Part shown: in pieces, positions 22,938-34,453 of the stretch | How positions within the stretch are numbered: the stretch's first letter is position 1 | Layout: every line of letters begins with the position of its first letter | Assembly (NCBI GenBank): GCA_021397845.1 | Contig: CM038052.1 | Span: 137,087,854-137,151,853 of the forward strand | Source: Areca catechu | Lineage: Eukaryota > Streptophyta > Magnoliopsida > Arecales > Arecaceae | Reading direction: 5' to 3' | Length of the DNA stretch: 64,000 nt | The notes under the pieces: model-generated | Databases searched by the model: none | What the model was told of the DNA's origin: nothing | Seen by the model: only the letters and a program-made list of their open reading frames with translations | Translations under genes and position numbers: made by a program

Positions 22938-23684
22938 TGATGCGGGATGACACTAAGATTGCTAAACATGTAGAAAAATAGTGAAATAATTTATTTATGA
23001 TTTTTTAAATTTAGGTTTGGAGGCTAAATTCCCAAACTAAAGTAAGAACTAGCAAATATGATAGCAATGCATAGAATCATCATGATCGCAAAGAACACAT
23101 GCAAGATAATAAGTAGCCAGGACCCGAGAGTTGAGAAACTCCTGGTTTTGGATATCTTATCTTCATCAAAATAGATATCAAGAGAAGGGAAGGGTTCTTA
23201 CCAGTCAGAGATTGAAAACTTTGCAGTAGAAGGGATCACTCACACTCTGATTGGAGCTTTGATGAAAAAGCCTCAGTTCCCTTGAATCTGATGGCTGATC
23301 TGGGTGGTCTTGGAAGCAAAGAAGGCCTCCTCATGGGAGGTGAAGCACCTCGGGGATCGTACAAGCATCAGGGTCAATCAAAACAGTAAATAAAAAAAAG
23401 AAAAAGAATTAGGATTTTGAAGGAATCGGGATTAGGGTTAGGAGATGGCAGCCAAGAAGGAAGAACCTACTTGTCTTGGATGTCAGCTAGGGCATCCTTT
23501 GCTTGGGCGTGGTTGGTCTCCAATGATGCAAAAAGATGCTAGGGTAGTAGGGATTCGGTTAGGGCACACAAGGAGAGCACTCAATGTAAGGAACCAAAAC
23601 AGAACTCCAACACAAGGTAATGACTCAAAATTTCAGCAAGTTGTATTCATAAGAAAGAGATGATTACAAGAGGGGAAGGACGGG
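22938..23684 (-). repeat. C3 left arm: minus-oriented LTR (continues at 34021-34226 beyond B2)
   Basis: It matches the reverse complement of 34454-36004 closely. Shared blocks are GATATCAAGAGAAGGGAAG, TGCAGTAGAAGG and CTCCTCATGGGAGGTG. After B2 it resumes at 34021 and stays alignable to about 34226 (GATGCCTCATCA). About 0.57 kb of its 5' (U3) end is missing there. Confidence 0.8.
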
Positions 23685-26123
23685 TGAAAGGAAACCTAGT
23701 GCACCGGATGCCTACCCTAGGCATGCTATATAAGGGAGTAGATATTGCATAATTAAAAATATTTAACATGCAAATAGAAAAAACCTACTCATGCACAGGA
23801 TCTAACCTAACATGATGCATGAAACTGAAACATAGGCATGTATAGGCAATTGCAATAAGCATAAACAATATGATAAAATTAGATCTAAAGCATGCATGAT
23901 AACAAAAAATAAATCACTTACCTTTGTAGAGCTTCCTTTAATAGCAAATCAAAGTAGCCGGTTGAACTCCTTCAACAGCAAGTCAGATCTGGAAGAGATC
24001 GATCCAATCTCTCGAGGTGTCAAAATGTCCACCCTCGAGAGTATCCACACACGGGCTCTTGCTGATCCAACTCCTGGATGGATGCTAGTCCTCCAGGAAT
24101 CAATAACAGGTCACGGATGTGGGGAGCAGGGAAAGCCAAAAGGCTTCACGCACAGTCTTCTCCAAGACCGCCTATACTCCACCAAGAGCACACAAAGAAA
24201 CACAAAAACTAGGAAGAAAATCATGGACGCCCCATAAATTTCTGCACACAGAAATCTGTCCCAAAAATTCTTCATGCCCGTTTTTCTACCCAAACCGCAT
24301 ACCCTATTTTGTTTTCTTCCCTACTTCTCTAACTCTCACAGTCTATAGTTTTCTCTCCCGCACAAGCCCTATTCTTTCACCTCTCTCACACACCCCAATT
24401 CCTAGCTCTCTCTCTTACTAATGGCTTGCAACCCAGATTATATAGGTGCGGGAAACACCCATGAAGGAAGACACCGTAGAGAAAAGGAGGACGTCGTGAG
24501 AGAGTCCAGATAAATTCCAACCCTCTAGAATAGGCTCTGGATCGGTTCAAAACACTTGGAATAGCTACTTGTTGAGAACGAAGTGGGCTATCTCCTCGTG
24601 AAAGCAGAGACCGAGAAAATCGTGAGCATCGAACGGAGGTGGAGCACCAAAGATGGCATGCAGAACTGGATGAACTCCTTTAAGTGCACTCTCACAGTAG
24701 GTTGTTGGGAGAGAAAACCCCGTGAAGGTTTGGAAGACCCGATGAAAATAAGGATTGAGAGAAGGAATAGCGTGTGGGAGAGGATCACCGCGAGACTCAT
24801 ATTCCAATCATAGTGCAATCTGATCTCCGAAGCGAGATCAAACATCAATCCGTTCAACTCCCATGCAATTGGTCAAACAGGGAAGCAGGGGAAATAAACA
24901 CAGTGAGAACTATGTGCTATAATGGGCTGGCAATACTGTGAGCTGGTTCACAAGCAAAACAACAAACCGATGTTTCAAATAGCTGCGAGAAAAATCGTGT
25001 ATACTTCCATGATTTAAACCGATTCATCAAACCCAAAAACCTCGGCCCAATCAATAAGAATCAGGTCCAGTCATGGTCTACCAAGAATTGTTCTTGGTTG
25101 ACCCAAACCAATCCTGGTCGATCCAAATCAGAATAAAAAAATTTAATGTGTGCTCAATCAGTCCGTTTGACCTTAATACTGAAATGATTCCCAATTGTTG
25201 ATCGATTCCTGGATCAAGAAAAAATCCTCTATGGCATGTGACCTCATAGGTTCGAACCTAAATGGTAGCACTGGAACAATTCCAGTACCAGAAAAGATAC
25301 CATCTAGCAATGGGTCCCGGCGTCCGGATAGGCTGAAGATGCAAGAGCAATCTATTGAACCTCTGGCATATGGTTACTGTATAATTTATCCCTTTGACAT
25401 CCAATGCTCAAGATGACCTATGGTTAGACTGCCAACCCTAATTGAGTCAATCCACAACATGTCTCAACCTCGCAAGTCTAGTGACTCATCACTAGGACTA
25501 CCCCAGTCGAGGATTTGCTAAATTGAGACACTGCGAGACATTCAATCCAAACAACTTGGACAAGTCAATTCCATCTTGGTCCACCACTACTCTACAAGTA
25601 CTTGCCTGTACCTAGAAACCTTCAATCATCGGATTAGAAATCCGGGTAGTCCGACACCAAAGCATAGGGAGTTGCTTGCAAGCTACCATGGTGACCTTAG
25701 ATCGGAGGGACACATATACCCATATCCAATCGCGAGCAATTCTTTGGCAAAAAGGAGCTTCATGGAGTCATGTTCAATAAGATGTTACACATCTCACTTG
25801 TAGATCACATAAGTGTCACCACACTCATTTGGTCAAGAGGACAACCAAACGATGCGAACCACAACAACCTATAGTTGATACATTGCCGTCCTTTATAATG
25901 TATCCTTTGGTTGTGAACATTTTAAAGGACCACTCGATATATTCCTTCTATATTGAAGTCAGTGCAGTCCTAAGGACTTCATCACATAAATAGAGTTCAT
26001 TACAAGGAAATTAATAATGTGATGAGCTGCCAAAATAAAGTTTTATTAATTCATATACAATTACAATACTGAGCATAATTACCTACAACCTAGGCGATTG
26101 GTTTTGGAACATAATTTCCAATA
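23685..26123 (-). repeat. B2 3' LTR (2.4 kb)
   Basis: The + strand left end TGAAAGGAAAC is the reverse of the family end CTTTCA. The right end CCAATA is the reverse of TATTGG, a mutated TGTTGG start. A TATATAAT box (minus sense) is near 24436-24446. The small open frames in this LTR on both strands have no support from family comparison. Confidence 0.85.
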
Positions 26124-26154
26124 ACTCCGACTTGTACTAAAGCCAATCAGAACA

Positions 26155-26697
26155 CTATCTAATATCCATTTCCCTTTTATAATAGTCAAACTCTTTGATT
26201 ATAAAGGCTTTAGTGAAGGGGTCAGCCAGATTCTCCTTTCCATCGATCTTCATAAGATTGATGTCACCTTGTTCCACGATCTCTCGCACGAAGTGATAGC
26301 GTCTTAGAATATGCTTGGTGTGGTGATGTGACTTTGTCTCCTTAGCTTGAGCAATGGCTCCAGTGCTATCACAATACACTTGAATAGGACCATCTAGGGA
26401 AGGTGCCACCCTTAGCTCTTCAAAGAACTTCCGCAACCACATGGCTTTCTTTACTGCATCTGATGCTGCAATATATTCTGCTTCGCTTACTGAGTTTGCA
26501 ATAGTTGCCTGCTTGGAACTCTTCCAGCAGATCACTCCTCCATTCAGGGTAAACATGAACCCTGACACACTTTTGCTATCATCTCTGTTTGACTGGAAAT
26601 TGGAGTCAGTATACCCCACAAGTTTCAAGTTAGGTTCTCCATAAATTAGCCATTGGTCCTTAGTATTTCTCAAATACTTCAGGATAGTTTTAGCCAC
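26155..26697 (-). pseudogene. B2 RNase H, one long frame
   Basis: A 180-residue open frame covers the copia RT connection and RNase H. It has ILKYLRNTKD at the start, then LVGYTDSNFQ with the first catalytic Asp, SGFMFTLNGG, WKSSKQ, the SEAEYIAASDA block with catalytic Glu, YCDST with Asp, and HTKHI with the conserved His. These residues look intact. The domain removes RNA from the RNA:DNA hybrid during cDNA synthesis. It is the best preserved coding segment in the window, but upstream frames are broken. Confidence 0.85.
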
Positions 26698-27680
26698 CTT
26701 CCAATGTGCCTCACCAGGTCAAATTGGTATCTGCTCACTATTCTAGTGAGTAGTTCCAGTCTGGTCTAGTACATGTCATAGCATACATGATAGAGCCCAC
26801 TGCAGATGCATAATGAACTCTACTCATGCACTCTCTTTTCTTAGGAGTTGTCGCATAATGCTTCTTGGAAAGAGTAATTACAGAACCTATCGTGAGATAG
26901 CCTTTCTTGGAACCGTTTCAGCATAGTATCAATGTACGGATAGGCACAATCCCAGAAGCTCTTAGATCTATCTCTATAGATCTTCATACCGAGTATGTAT
27001 GAAGCTTCACCCAAGTCCTTCATAGAGAACTAAGATGACAAGCAGACTTTTATTCCTTGCAATGCTATGAAGTCATTCCCGATTAAGAGAACGTCATCAC
27101 ATACAGTACCAAGAATACAATCACAAAATCATAACCCACTTATGATGCAAGTTCCTCTCCGTTCCTAATGAAGCCATACGATTTGATACCCTATCAATCC
27201 CATTTCCAACTTCGTCGAGATGCTGCATGAATCCATGAATGGACCTCTATAATTTGCATACTTTTGACTCGTCTGTGGATGCGAACCCTTCAGGCTGTAT
27301 CATATATGCCTCCTCAGATAGCTCTCCATTCAGGAAAGCGATTCGGACATCCATCTACCAGACTCATAGTCAAAATATGCTGCCAAAGCAACTATGATCC
27401 AAATGGACTTGAGTATTGAACAAGGGAGAATGTCTTGTCATAATCGATACCATATCGCTGACGATACCCCTTGGCAACCAGACATGCTTTATAGGTCTCC
27501 ACTTTCTAATTTGCATCCCTTTTTCTCTTGAAAATCCACTTGCACCCGATGGGTTTTATCCCTTCAAGGTGATCAACCAATGTCCATATATTATTGATCT
27601 CCATGGACTCAATCTCGGATCGCATGCTCCAGCCAGGCCCCAAAGTCATCTCTGAAGTGCATCCATTAGGTGATCGGATC
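26698..27680 (-). pseudogene. B2 reverse transcriptase, frameshifted
   Basis: Copia RT blocks on the - strand include CKWIFKRKRDANWKVE (about 27530), YKACLVAKGYRQ (about 27475), YDKTFS near 27430, and FSMKDLGEASYILGMKI at 26960-27025. At the catalytic site (about 27095) the two Asp codons remain. A one-base loss turns the expected YVDD text into a frameshifted VCDD reading. Further breaks occur near 27150 and 27390. The enzyme could not be made as one chain. Confidence 0.8.
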
Positions 27681-28740
27681 CTCATTATCTCGTCGGCTCA
27701 ATGGGATCAACATCCTGGACCAAGAAAACATAGTATCTACCTGGCTGACACAGTACTCTACCGGATCTCCTAAAAATGGGTTCCGGGTGTGATTCAATCA
27801 CAACCGATTCTATGATGTCCTTAGAGTGTGCAGGTTCTTCTGGTTGAACTTCACGAAGTTCAATATTAGAGGCTACAGCTCCTTCTCTAAGAAACTCCTT
27901 TTTCAAAAAGATAGCCATAAGAGCAACGAACACTTTCTGTTCGTCATCCAAGTAGAAAAATATCCTTTTGTTTCCTTAGGATACCCAATAAACATACACC
28001 AATCAGACTTAGGACCATGTTTATCTGAGACTAAATGCTTTAGATAACCCAGACAACCCCAGACCCTAAGGTGTGAAATTGAGGGCCTATGTCCTCCGTA
28101 ACTCATATGGAGTGGAGACAACAGACTTACTCGGAACATTATTCAGCAAGTAACAAGCTATCTCAATGCATATCCCCAGAAGGATAGCGGCAGAGTTGCA
28201 AAGCCCATCATGGATAGAACCATGCCCAACAGGGTTCAATTCCTCCTTTCGGACCACCATTCAACTAGGGTGTTCCTGGAGGGTCCACTGAGAGAGAAAT
28301 CCCATTCTCCTCAAGATATGTCATGAACTCACCAGATAGGTATTCACCACCTCGATCAGATCGAAGGATTTAATACTCTTTCCAGTTTGTTTCTCCACTT
28401 CATTACGATATCGTTTGAATATTTTGAACGACTCAGATTTATGTCTCATCAAGAAGACATAACAATACCTGGAAAGATCATCTATAAATATATAAATATC
28501 TGTATCCCCTCTTGCACTAACTATCATGGATCCACATACATCAGTATGTATGAGACTCAGAAGTTCTGTAGCTTGTTCACCTTTTTCAGTAAAAGATGAC
28601 TTGGTCATTTTACCAAGCAAACAGGATTCATAAGTGAGTAGTGAGTCAGAATCACTGACCTCGAGGAGGCCTTCTCCGCGCAACTTTTTTATCCTATTCT
28701 GGTTAACATGACCTAGCCTACAATGCCATATATACAAGTC
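27681..28740 (-). pseudogene. B2 integrase
   Basis: The open piece 28321-28737 has WHCRLGHVNQNRI with the His pair, then YESCLLGKMTKSSF, LIHTDVCGSM with the first catalytic Asp, and FIDDLSRYCYVFLM. The downstream piece (27900-28140) has VWGCLGYLKHLVSDK and the IGYPKETKGY block. A linker rich in Glu follows (27685-27951). The second Cys of the zinc site is kept but the first reads Tyr (YESC). Integrase would insert the cDNA. Frames are broken near 28320 and 28140. Confidence 0.8.
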
Positions 28741-29180
28741 AACCTTGGTGTTTGCTAGGTGTGTATATTACATTAACAGGCCATGACGAAACATAAATGC
28801 CATTATTTAACTTAGCTTTTATTATCACAGAGTTATTTACAATAACTTGGCAAATATATCCTTTTATTGAAAGTTCATAACCATAATTGGCCAATAGGCC
28901 TATAGAGATAATGCTCATAATGAAACCAGGACAACAATGATAGTCGACTAATTCGACAGTACTAGATTCAAAAACAAGACTCAGAACTCTGACAGCCAGC
29001 ACTGGAACATGATTTCCATTTTTGATGCTCAGAAACTGCTCGCCATCCTCGAATCTCTTGGTAACCTGTAGTCCCTACAATGAATTGCAAACATGAATAG
29101 GACTACTAGTGTCCAATACCTTGTTAGCAGTATCACAAATAGAGAAATTACAATGTTTTATCATATAAATACCTTGTCCA
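28741..29180 (-). pseudogene. B2 protease and pre-integrase linker
   Basis: The - strand from 29150 encodes FSICDTANKVLDTSSPIHVC, in which the DTSS block is the copia protease active site (usually DTGSS/DSGSS with H.C after). It continues to GEQFLSIKNG and the open frame 28739-29002 with ISIGLLANYGYELSI, the standard pre-integrase segment. The Gly of the DTG triad is absent, which would weaken or abolish catalysis. Confidence 0.65.
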
Positions 29181-29980
29181 GTACCCTGCTGCTTTCCCTT
29201 CCTTGGCCTGTTTGGGTCTAAGGATGCCTGATAAAGAGGACAGTTCCTCTTCTAGTGTCCCTGCTTCTACAGTAGAAGCACTCTACAGCAACTTGATCAG
29301 CTTTCACTTTCTTGGTCTGACTTGGGATAGGAGCACTCTGCACCTTCTTTCCCTTACCTTTCTTCTTCCCTTTCATAAGGGACGACGACCTCTAGAACCT
29401 CCCACTAAATTAACCACCCCCTTATTCAATTAGTGGTCCTTCTCGTAAGTCTACAGCAACCCCATCAACCATGGTAATTGACTGCAGGTTTATTCATTCT
29501 ATGATGATTGAGAAATCATGATAGGAGGAGGGTATAGAATTCAGGATCGCATCCTTGCCGAGTTGCTCATGCAAGGGACATCCGAGCTTGACCAATCATT
29601 CGATCATCTCGATCATGTACAATACATGATCAGTGACCGAATTGCCATTCCACATTTTGGCATTAGATGGTACAAGACACTTTGTATCGCTCCACATCGT
29701 CTGGCATGCTGAAAGATTCCTTCAACTTTTGAAGAATCTCATATGGCTGGGCCGCCATTATGCATCGAACAGTAGTCCAATCAGAAACCCACTTTAAATA
29801 AGTGTCCCTGACCGAACTCCAAGCATTGGTAGGAGGGATTTCGGGTGCTGGATCCGTTAGCACATAAAGGATCTGCTCGTACTCCCAGACTATTCTCAAT
29901 CTTCGATACCAGCTATTGAAATTGGGACCCTTTAACTTCTCGCTATCGAGAAATGACCAGAGCGAAAGGTTTGAAGACAT
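29181..29980 (-). pseudogene. B2 gag
   Basis: The start MSSNLSLWSFLDSEKLKG at 29980 is shared with B3 at 63309. It is followed by NFNSWYRRLRI and the TTVRCIM block, a copia gag (UBN2-type) N-terminus. A Lys/Gly-rich basic stretch precedes a zinc-knuckle relic, CFYCRSRDTRRG, near 29280-29250. There the third ligand His and following residues are shifted out of frame. Near 29700, where B3 has an extra stretch after RCIM, B2 lacks about 25 codons. It would form the particle shell. Confidence 0.8.
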
Positions 29981-31566
29981 ATGAAAGGAAAATTAGACCT
30001 AATAAGTATATGAATTAATCAATTAAATCAAAAGACTTGGACTATATAGTCTAAAGGTCCCTCCCACTAATTTTTTAGATTGGGAGCCTCTAACTCTAAT
30101 CAATGAAATAATCATTTCATAGTGAGTACTGAAATCCATAGACCACGTGTGAGCCTGACTTTGGCAGGCTCAACCCATACGTGCCTAAAGGTAGGTTCTC
30201 TAACCAGTTGCTTCCCTAAGCAAATTCTAGTAATAAATTTTGTCCCACAAAATCCCCAATTAGCCTAAGGGCCTCCTATTACGAGTCTATGATTAGGTCC
30301 AACCATTAATTTGACAAATCAGATGCTTCTAGCTAATGAATGACCAAGCCCGACTATGGCCGGCCCACCTGATCACCGTTAAGAAGGTTACACTGAACCA
30401 TCATCTATGGGAGAACAATCCCAGTAACTGGATGCACACCCGTTCTATGGAACTTCTGATGTATACCAAGCTAAAGAACTCATTACTAACCCAGTTAATG
30501 GGAGGTTGAGACACCATCAACTCATTGACTTAGTCTTTTTCAGGACCTAATCATTTTAGAGGACTTTAATTAAATTATGACAGAAGAATAAACAGAAGAA
30601 CATGGATCAACCTCCCACTAATCAAATGAATTCTCAATAAAGTTGAATTAAATTCAACAAGTTGGTCCATGGGCACCTAAAGATCAAACAGGCGCATCAA
30701 CTTGGATGACATGGGTTAACTCGAATCAACAAGCTCTTCTAATCAGTTCTGGTTGACTGAATTGGGCTAGGTAGATGAGATCATGGGTGACTAACTGCCA
30801 TTAACCATCTTTCCTAGACACCAACCAAGTTGGCAAGGAAAAGGTAGCATCATGCAACCATGATCAAAATGCCAAACCTACATAGACACCAATCAATTTA
30901 CCAGACTCGATTAGACCAGCCTAAGAATTCAGGCTTACCATAGAGCCACTAATTAGATCCATTTAAGAAGAATGGACTAACCCATCTAACTATTCAATAG
31001 ATACTAAAGAGAAGGTCCTTAATCAACACTTGATTAGTTCTCTTAAGTCCAATTCAACTAACCTCAGGTCTAACCCAATAAATGGACCTAATCAGACAGC
31101 TAACCCAATTAACCCGGATGGCTTTTTCAAATGACATTAGGTTTCATAAACCCTAATCTGGCTTGTCATTTAATTAATCTTTCAATTCATGATTGTTAGA
31201 TTATAAGCCAACATTTAATTAAAACATTTTTAATTAAATTCATGTAAAACGATTTTACATCTTTCATGCATCATATCTAGTCCTATCATATCAATTATAA
31301 TATTGCAAGCCTTAACAATTATGCCAATGTATAATCATGTATCGGATTAAAACATTTTTAATACCATAGGTTTCCTTTAAGGATCCTTTTGAAAAGGCCA
31401 ACATAGACGAACCACCTCGTGCCAAAGAAACTCAGGGATTTTAAACCTTGATTAACCTGGACACATGGCCATGGTTAAGGTCTCAACTAGGTTCCTAAAA
31501 GTAATCCCTAATCTAAATACAGATCCAATTACATGCAAACATGATATGCTACACTGGAACCTTGTA
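29981..31566 (-). other. B2 leader (1.6 kb), no gene seen
   Basis: Long 5' untranslated region between primer site and gag. It aligns, inverted, with B3 61808-63308 and with B1 40106-40804. Shared text includes GCCTCCCATTA, GGTGCCCATGG and GGCCGGCC/GGCCGGCCATAGTCGGGC. No conserved upstream frame is visible. Confidence 0.7.
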
Positions 31567-31578
31567 GCACTGATACCA
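31567..31578 (-). other. B2 primer binding site (initiator Met tRNA type)
   Basis: Read on the - strand, TGGTATCAGTGC lies one base after the LTR end CTTTCA. Eleven of its twelve bases match the complement of initiator Met tRNA's 3' end. B3 has TGGTATCATAGC at the same place. Confidence 0.85.
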
Positions 31579-31579
31579 C

Positions 31580-34015
31580 TGAAAGGAAACTTTGTGCACC
31601 AGACACCTACCCTAGTCATGCTACATAAGGGAATAGGTATTGTATAATTAAAAATATTTAACATGCAAACGAAAAAAACCTACTCATGCACAGGATCTAA
31701 CATAACATGATGCATGAAACTGAAGCATAGGCATGTATAGGCAATTGCAATAAGCATAAACAATTGATAAAATTATATCTAAGCAAGCATGATAACAAAA
31801 AATAAATCACATATCTTTGCAGAGCTTCCTTTAATAGCAAATTGAAGTAGCTAATTGAACTCCTTCAATAGCAAATCAGATCTAGAAGAGATCGATCCAA
31901 TCTCTCGAGGTGCCCAAATGTCCACTCTTTAGAGTATCCACGTGCAGGCTCTTGCTGATCCAACTCCCGGATGGATGCTAGTCCTCCAGGAATCAATAAC
32001 AGGTCACGGACATGTGGAGTAGGAAAAGCCAAAAGGCTTCATGCACAGTTTTTCCCAAGACTACCTATAATCCACCAAGAGCACACAAAAGAAACACAAA
32101 AAGCAGGGAAGAAAATCATGGATGCCCCATAAATTTCTGCACACAAAATCTGTCCCAAAATTCTTCAAGCCCTATTTTCTACCCAAACCACATACCCTAT
32201 TTTTTTTTCTTCTCAACTACTCTAACTCTCATGGCCTATGGTTTTCTCTCCCGCACAAGCCCTATTCCTTCACCTCTCTCACACACCTCAGTTCCTCGCT
32301 CTCTCTCTTTCTCATAGCCTGCAACCCATATTATATAGAGGTGGTAAAAACCCATGAAGGAAGACACCGTAGAGAAAAGGAGGACATCGTGAGAGAGTCG
32401 AGAAATTCCAACCCTTTAGAAAAGGGTCTAGATCAGTTTAAAACACTTGGAACAGCTGCTTGGTGAGAATGAAGTGGGCTATCCCCTTGTGAAAGTAGAG
32501 ACCAAGAAAATGGTGAGCATTGAACGGAGGTGGAGCACCAAAGATGGTGTGCAGAACTAGATGAACTCCTCTTAGTGCACTCTCAGGGCAGGTTGCTGGG
32601 AGAGAAAACCCATGAAGGCTGGGAAGGCCTGGTGAAAACAAGGACCGAGAGAAGGAATAGCATGCGGGAGAAGATCACCATGAGACTCATATTCTGATTG
32701 CAGTGCAATCTGATCTCCCAAGCGAGATCAAACATCAATCCATTCAAATCCCATGCAATCGGTCAAACAAGGTAGCAGGGGAAAGAAAACAACGTGAGAA
32801 CTTAGTGCTATTTTTGGCTAGCATTTCTGTGAGCTTGTGCACAAGCAAAACATCAAACCGATGTTTCAAATAGCTAGGAGGAAAAATCGTATATACTTCC
32901 ATGATTTAAACTGATTCATCAAACCCAAAAACCCTGACTCAAAAAATAAGAAACCCAGTCTAGTCATGGTCTATCTAGAACAATTCTTGGTTGATCCAAA
33001 CCAATCCTGGTGGATCCAATCAGATCAGAAAAATCCAATGTGTAATCAATCAATCCGTTTGACCTTAATACCGAAATAATTTCCAATCGTTGATCGGTTC
33101 CTAGATCAAGAAGAAATCCTCTATGGCATGTGACCTCATAGGTTCGAACCTAAACGGTAGCATTGGAACACTTCCAGTACCAGCACAAGATACCATCTAA
33201 TAATGGATCCTGGCATCCGGATAGGCCAAAGATGTGAGAGCAATCTATCGAACCTCTGGCATATGGTTACCATATAATTCATCCTTTTGACCTCCAATGC
33301 CCAAGATGACCTAGGATTAGACTGCCAACCCTAACTGAGTCAATCCACAACATGTCTCAACCTCGCAAGTCCAGTGACTCCTCACTAGGACTACCCCGGT
33401 CGAGGATTTGCCAAATTGAGACACTACGAGACATTCAATCTAAACAACTTGGACAGGTCAGTTACATCTTGGTCCACCACTGCTCATAAATACTTTTCTA
33501 TAACTAGAAACCTTCCATCACCGGATTAGAAATTCAGGTAGTCCAGCACTAAAGCACAGGGAGTTGCTAGCAAGCTACCATGGTGACCTTAGGTCGGAGG
33601 GACACATATACCCATATCCAATCTTGTTTATCCTTAGGCAGAAAGGAGCTTCGCGGAGTCACGTTCAATAAGATGTTACACATCCCACTTGTAGATCACA
33701 TCAGTGTCACCATACTCTTTTGGTCAAGAGCACAACCAAACGATGCGAACCACAACAACCTACACTTGATACATTGCCGTCCTGTACAATATATCCTTTG
33801 GTTGTTAACATTTTAAAGGACCACTCGATATATCCTCTCTATATCGAAGTCAGTGCAGTCCTAATGACTTCATCACATAAATAAAGTTCATTATAGAAAA
33901 ATTAATAATTAAATGAGCCACCAAAATAAAGTTTTATTAATTCATATATAAATTACAATACCGAGCACAACCACCTAAAACCTATGCGATTGGCTTTGAG
34001 ACACAATTCCCAATA
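31580..34015 (-). repeat. B2 5' LTR (2.4 kb)
   Basis: It starts TGAAAGGAAAC at 31580 and ends CACAATTCCCAATA at 34015 on the + strand. It aligns end to end with 23685-26123. Differences are mostly transitions, as expected from methylation-driven decay. Confidence 0.85.
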
Positions 34016-34020
34016 GTGGG

Positions 34021-34226
34021 ATATTTTTAGAGTTCCCATGCCCTCTCTAACTAGGGTTACACTTAGGTTACAAGTCCACTTCCTAGTTTGACTACAAGCC
34101 TTTTCCTAGCTAGGTTAGAATTACAAGGCTTAAAAGGATTAGGAATCCCAACTTGGTTAGAATAGGATTAGTCTTCTCCTTCTTCACTTAGGCGTGGACT
34201 TGATCAACACCTTTTGATGCCTCATC
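34021..34226 (-). repeat. C3 left arm, continuation after B2
   Basis: This is the minus-oriented C LTR sequence that B2 separated from 22938-23684. It shows AGTTCCCATGCCCTC, CACTTAGGTTACAAGTC, the AGGAATCCCAACT segment and GGACTTGATCAACACC. Similarity to the family LTR ends at about 34226. Confidence 0.75.
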
Positions 34227-34453
34227 AACCTATACTCTATAAGATCTAAGAGAACTCTGGACGATCAAGCTATCAGCACCTGGAATAAAGACTGTTAGCG
34301 GTATTTGGTCTGGTAGCAAGTTTGGCTAAAATCTTAGAACTTGTCGATCACCCATGAGGATCTGTAGCGCCTCAACCTTGACCTACCCGAGCACTATGAG
34401 AGCCGAATTGACCCTTACTCGATGGGGTCAAGTTCCTCCCACCCCGGTAGAAT
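34227..34453 (+). pseudogene. C3 chromodomain fragment, plus orientation
   Basis: It encodes RTLDDQAIS, RYLVW, and SITHEDL...LNLDLPEHYES, the end of the family C chromodomain region, with stops. It runs directly into the right LTR, as in C1. It starts abruptly next to the inverted LTR arm, so only the last 0.2 kb of the internal region survives. Confidence 0.7.

Larger units (their letters stand above)
23685..34015 (-). mobile_element. Element B2: complete Ty1/copia of family B, 10.3 kb
   Basis: Direct LTRs at 23685-26123 and 31580-34015 (2439 and 2436 bp) look about 90 percent identical by eye over the first 200 bases. The TSD is ACGGG (23680-23684) and GTGGG (34016-34020). Other C LTRs carry GGGTGGGGTA at this point, which agrees with one original GTGGG. 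Internal order on the - strand is primer site, long leader, gag, PR, IN, RT, RNase H, the copia order. It is the youngest layer of its chain and the only copia with both LTRs in the window. Confidence 0.9.

Noticed and set aside
23896..24421. Overlapping 100-113-codon frames and similar ones at 32012-32466
   Set aside because: They are in the LTRs of B2. The two LTR copies do not keep the same frame, so chance is the simpler explanation.
29663..29980. Host gene with a conserved N-terminus (MSSNLSL...)
   Set aside because: The same start occurs in B3 and is followed by copia gag, PR, IN, RT, RNH in order. It is retrotransposon gag.
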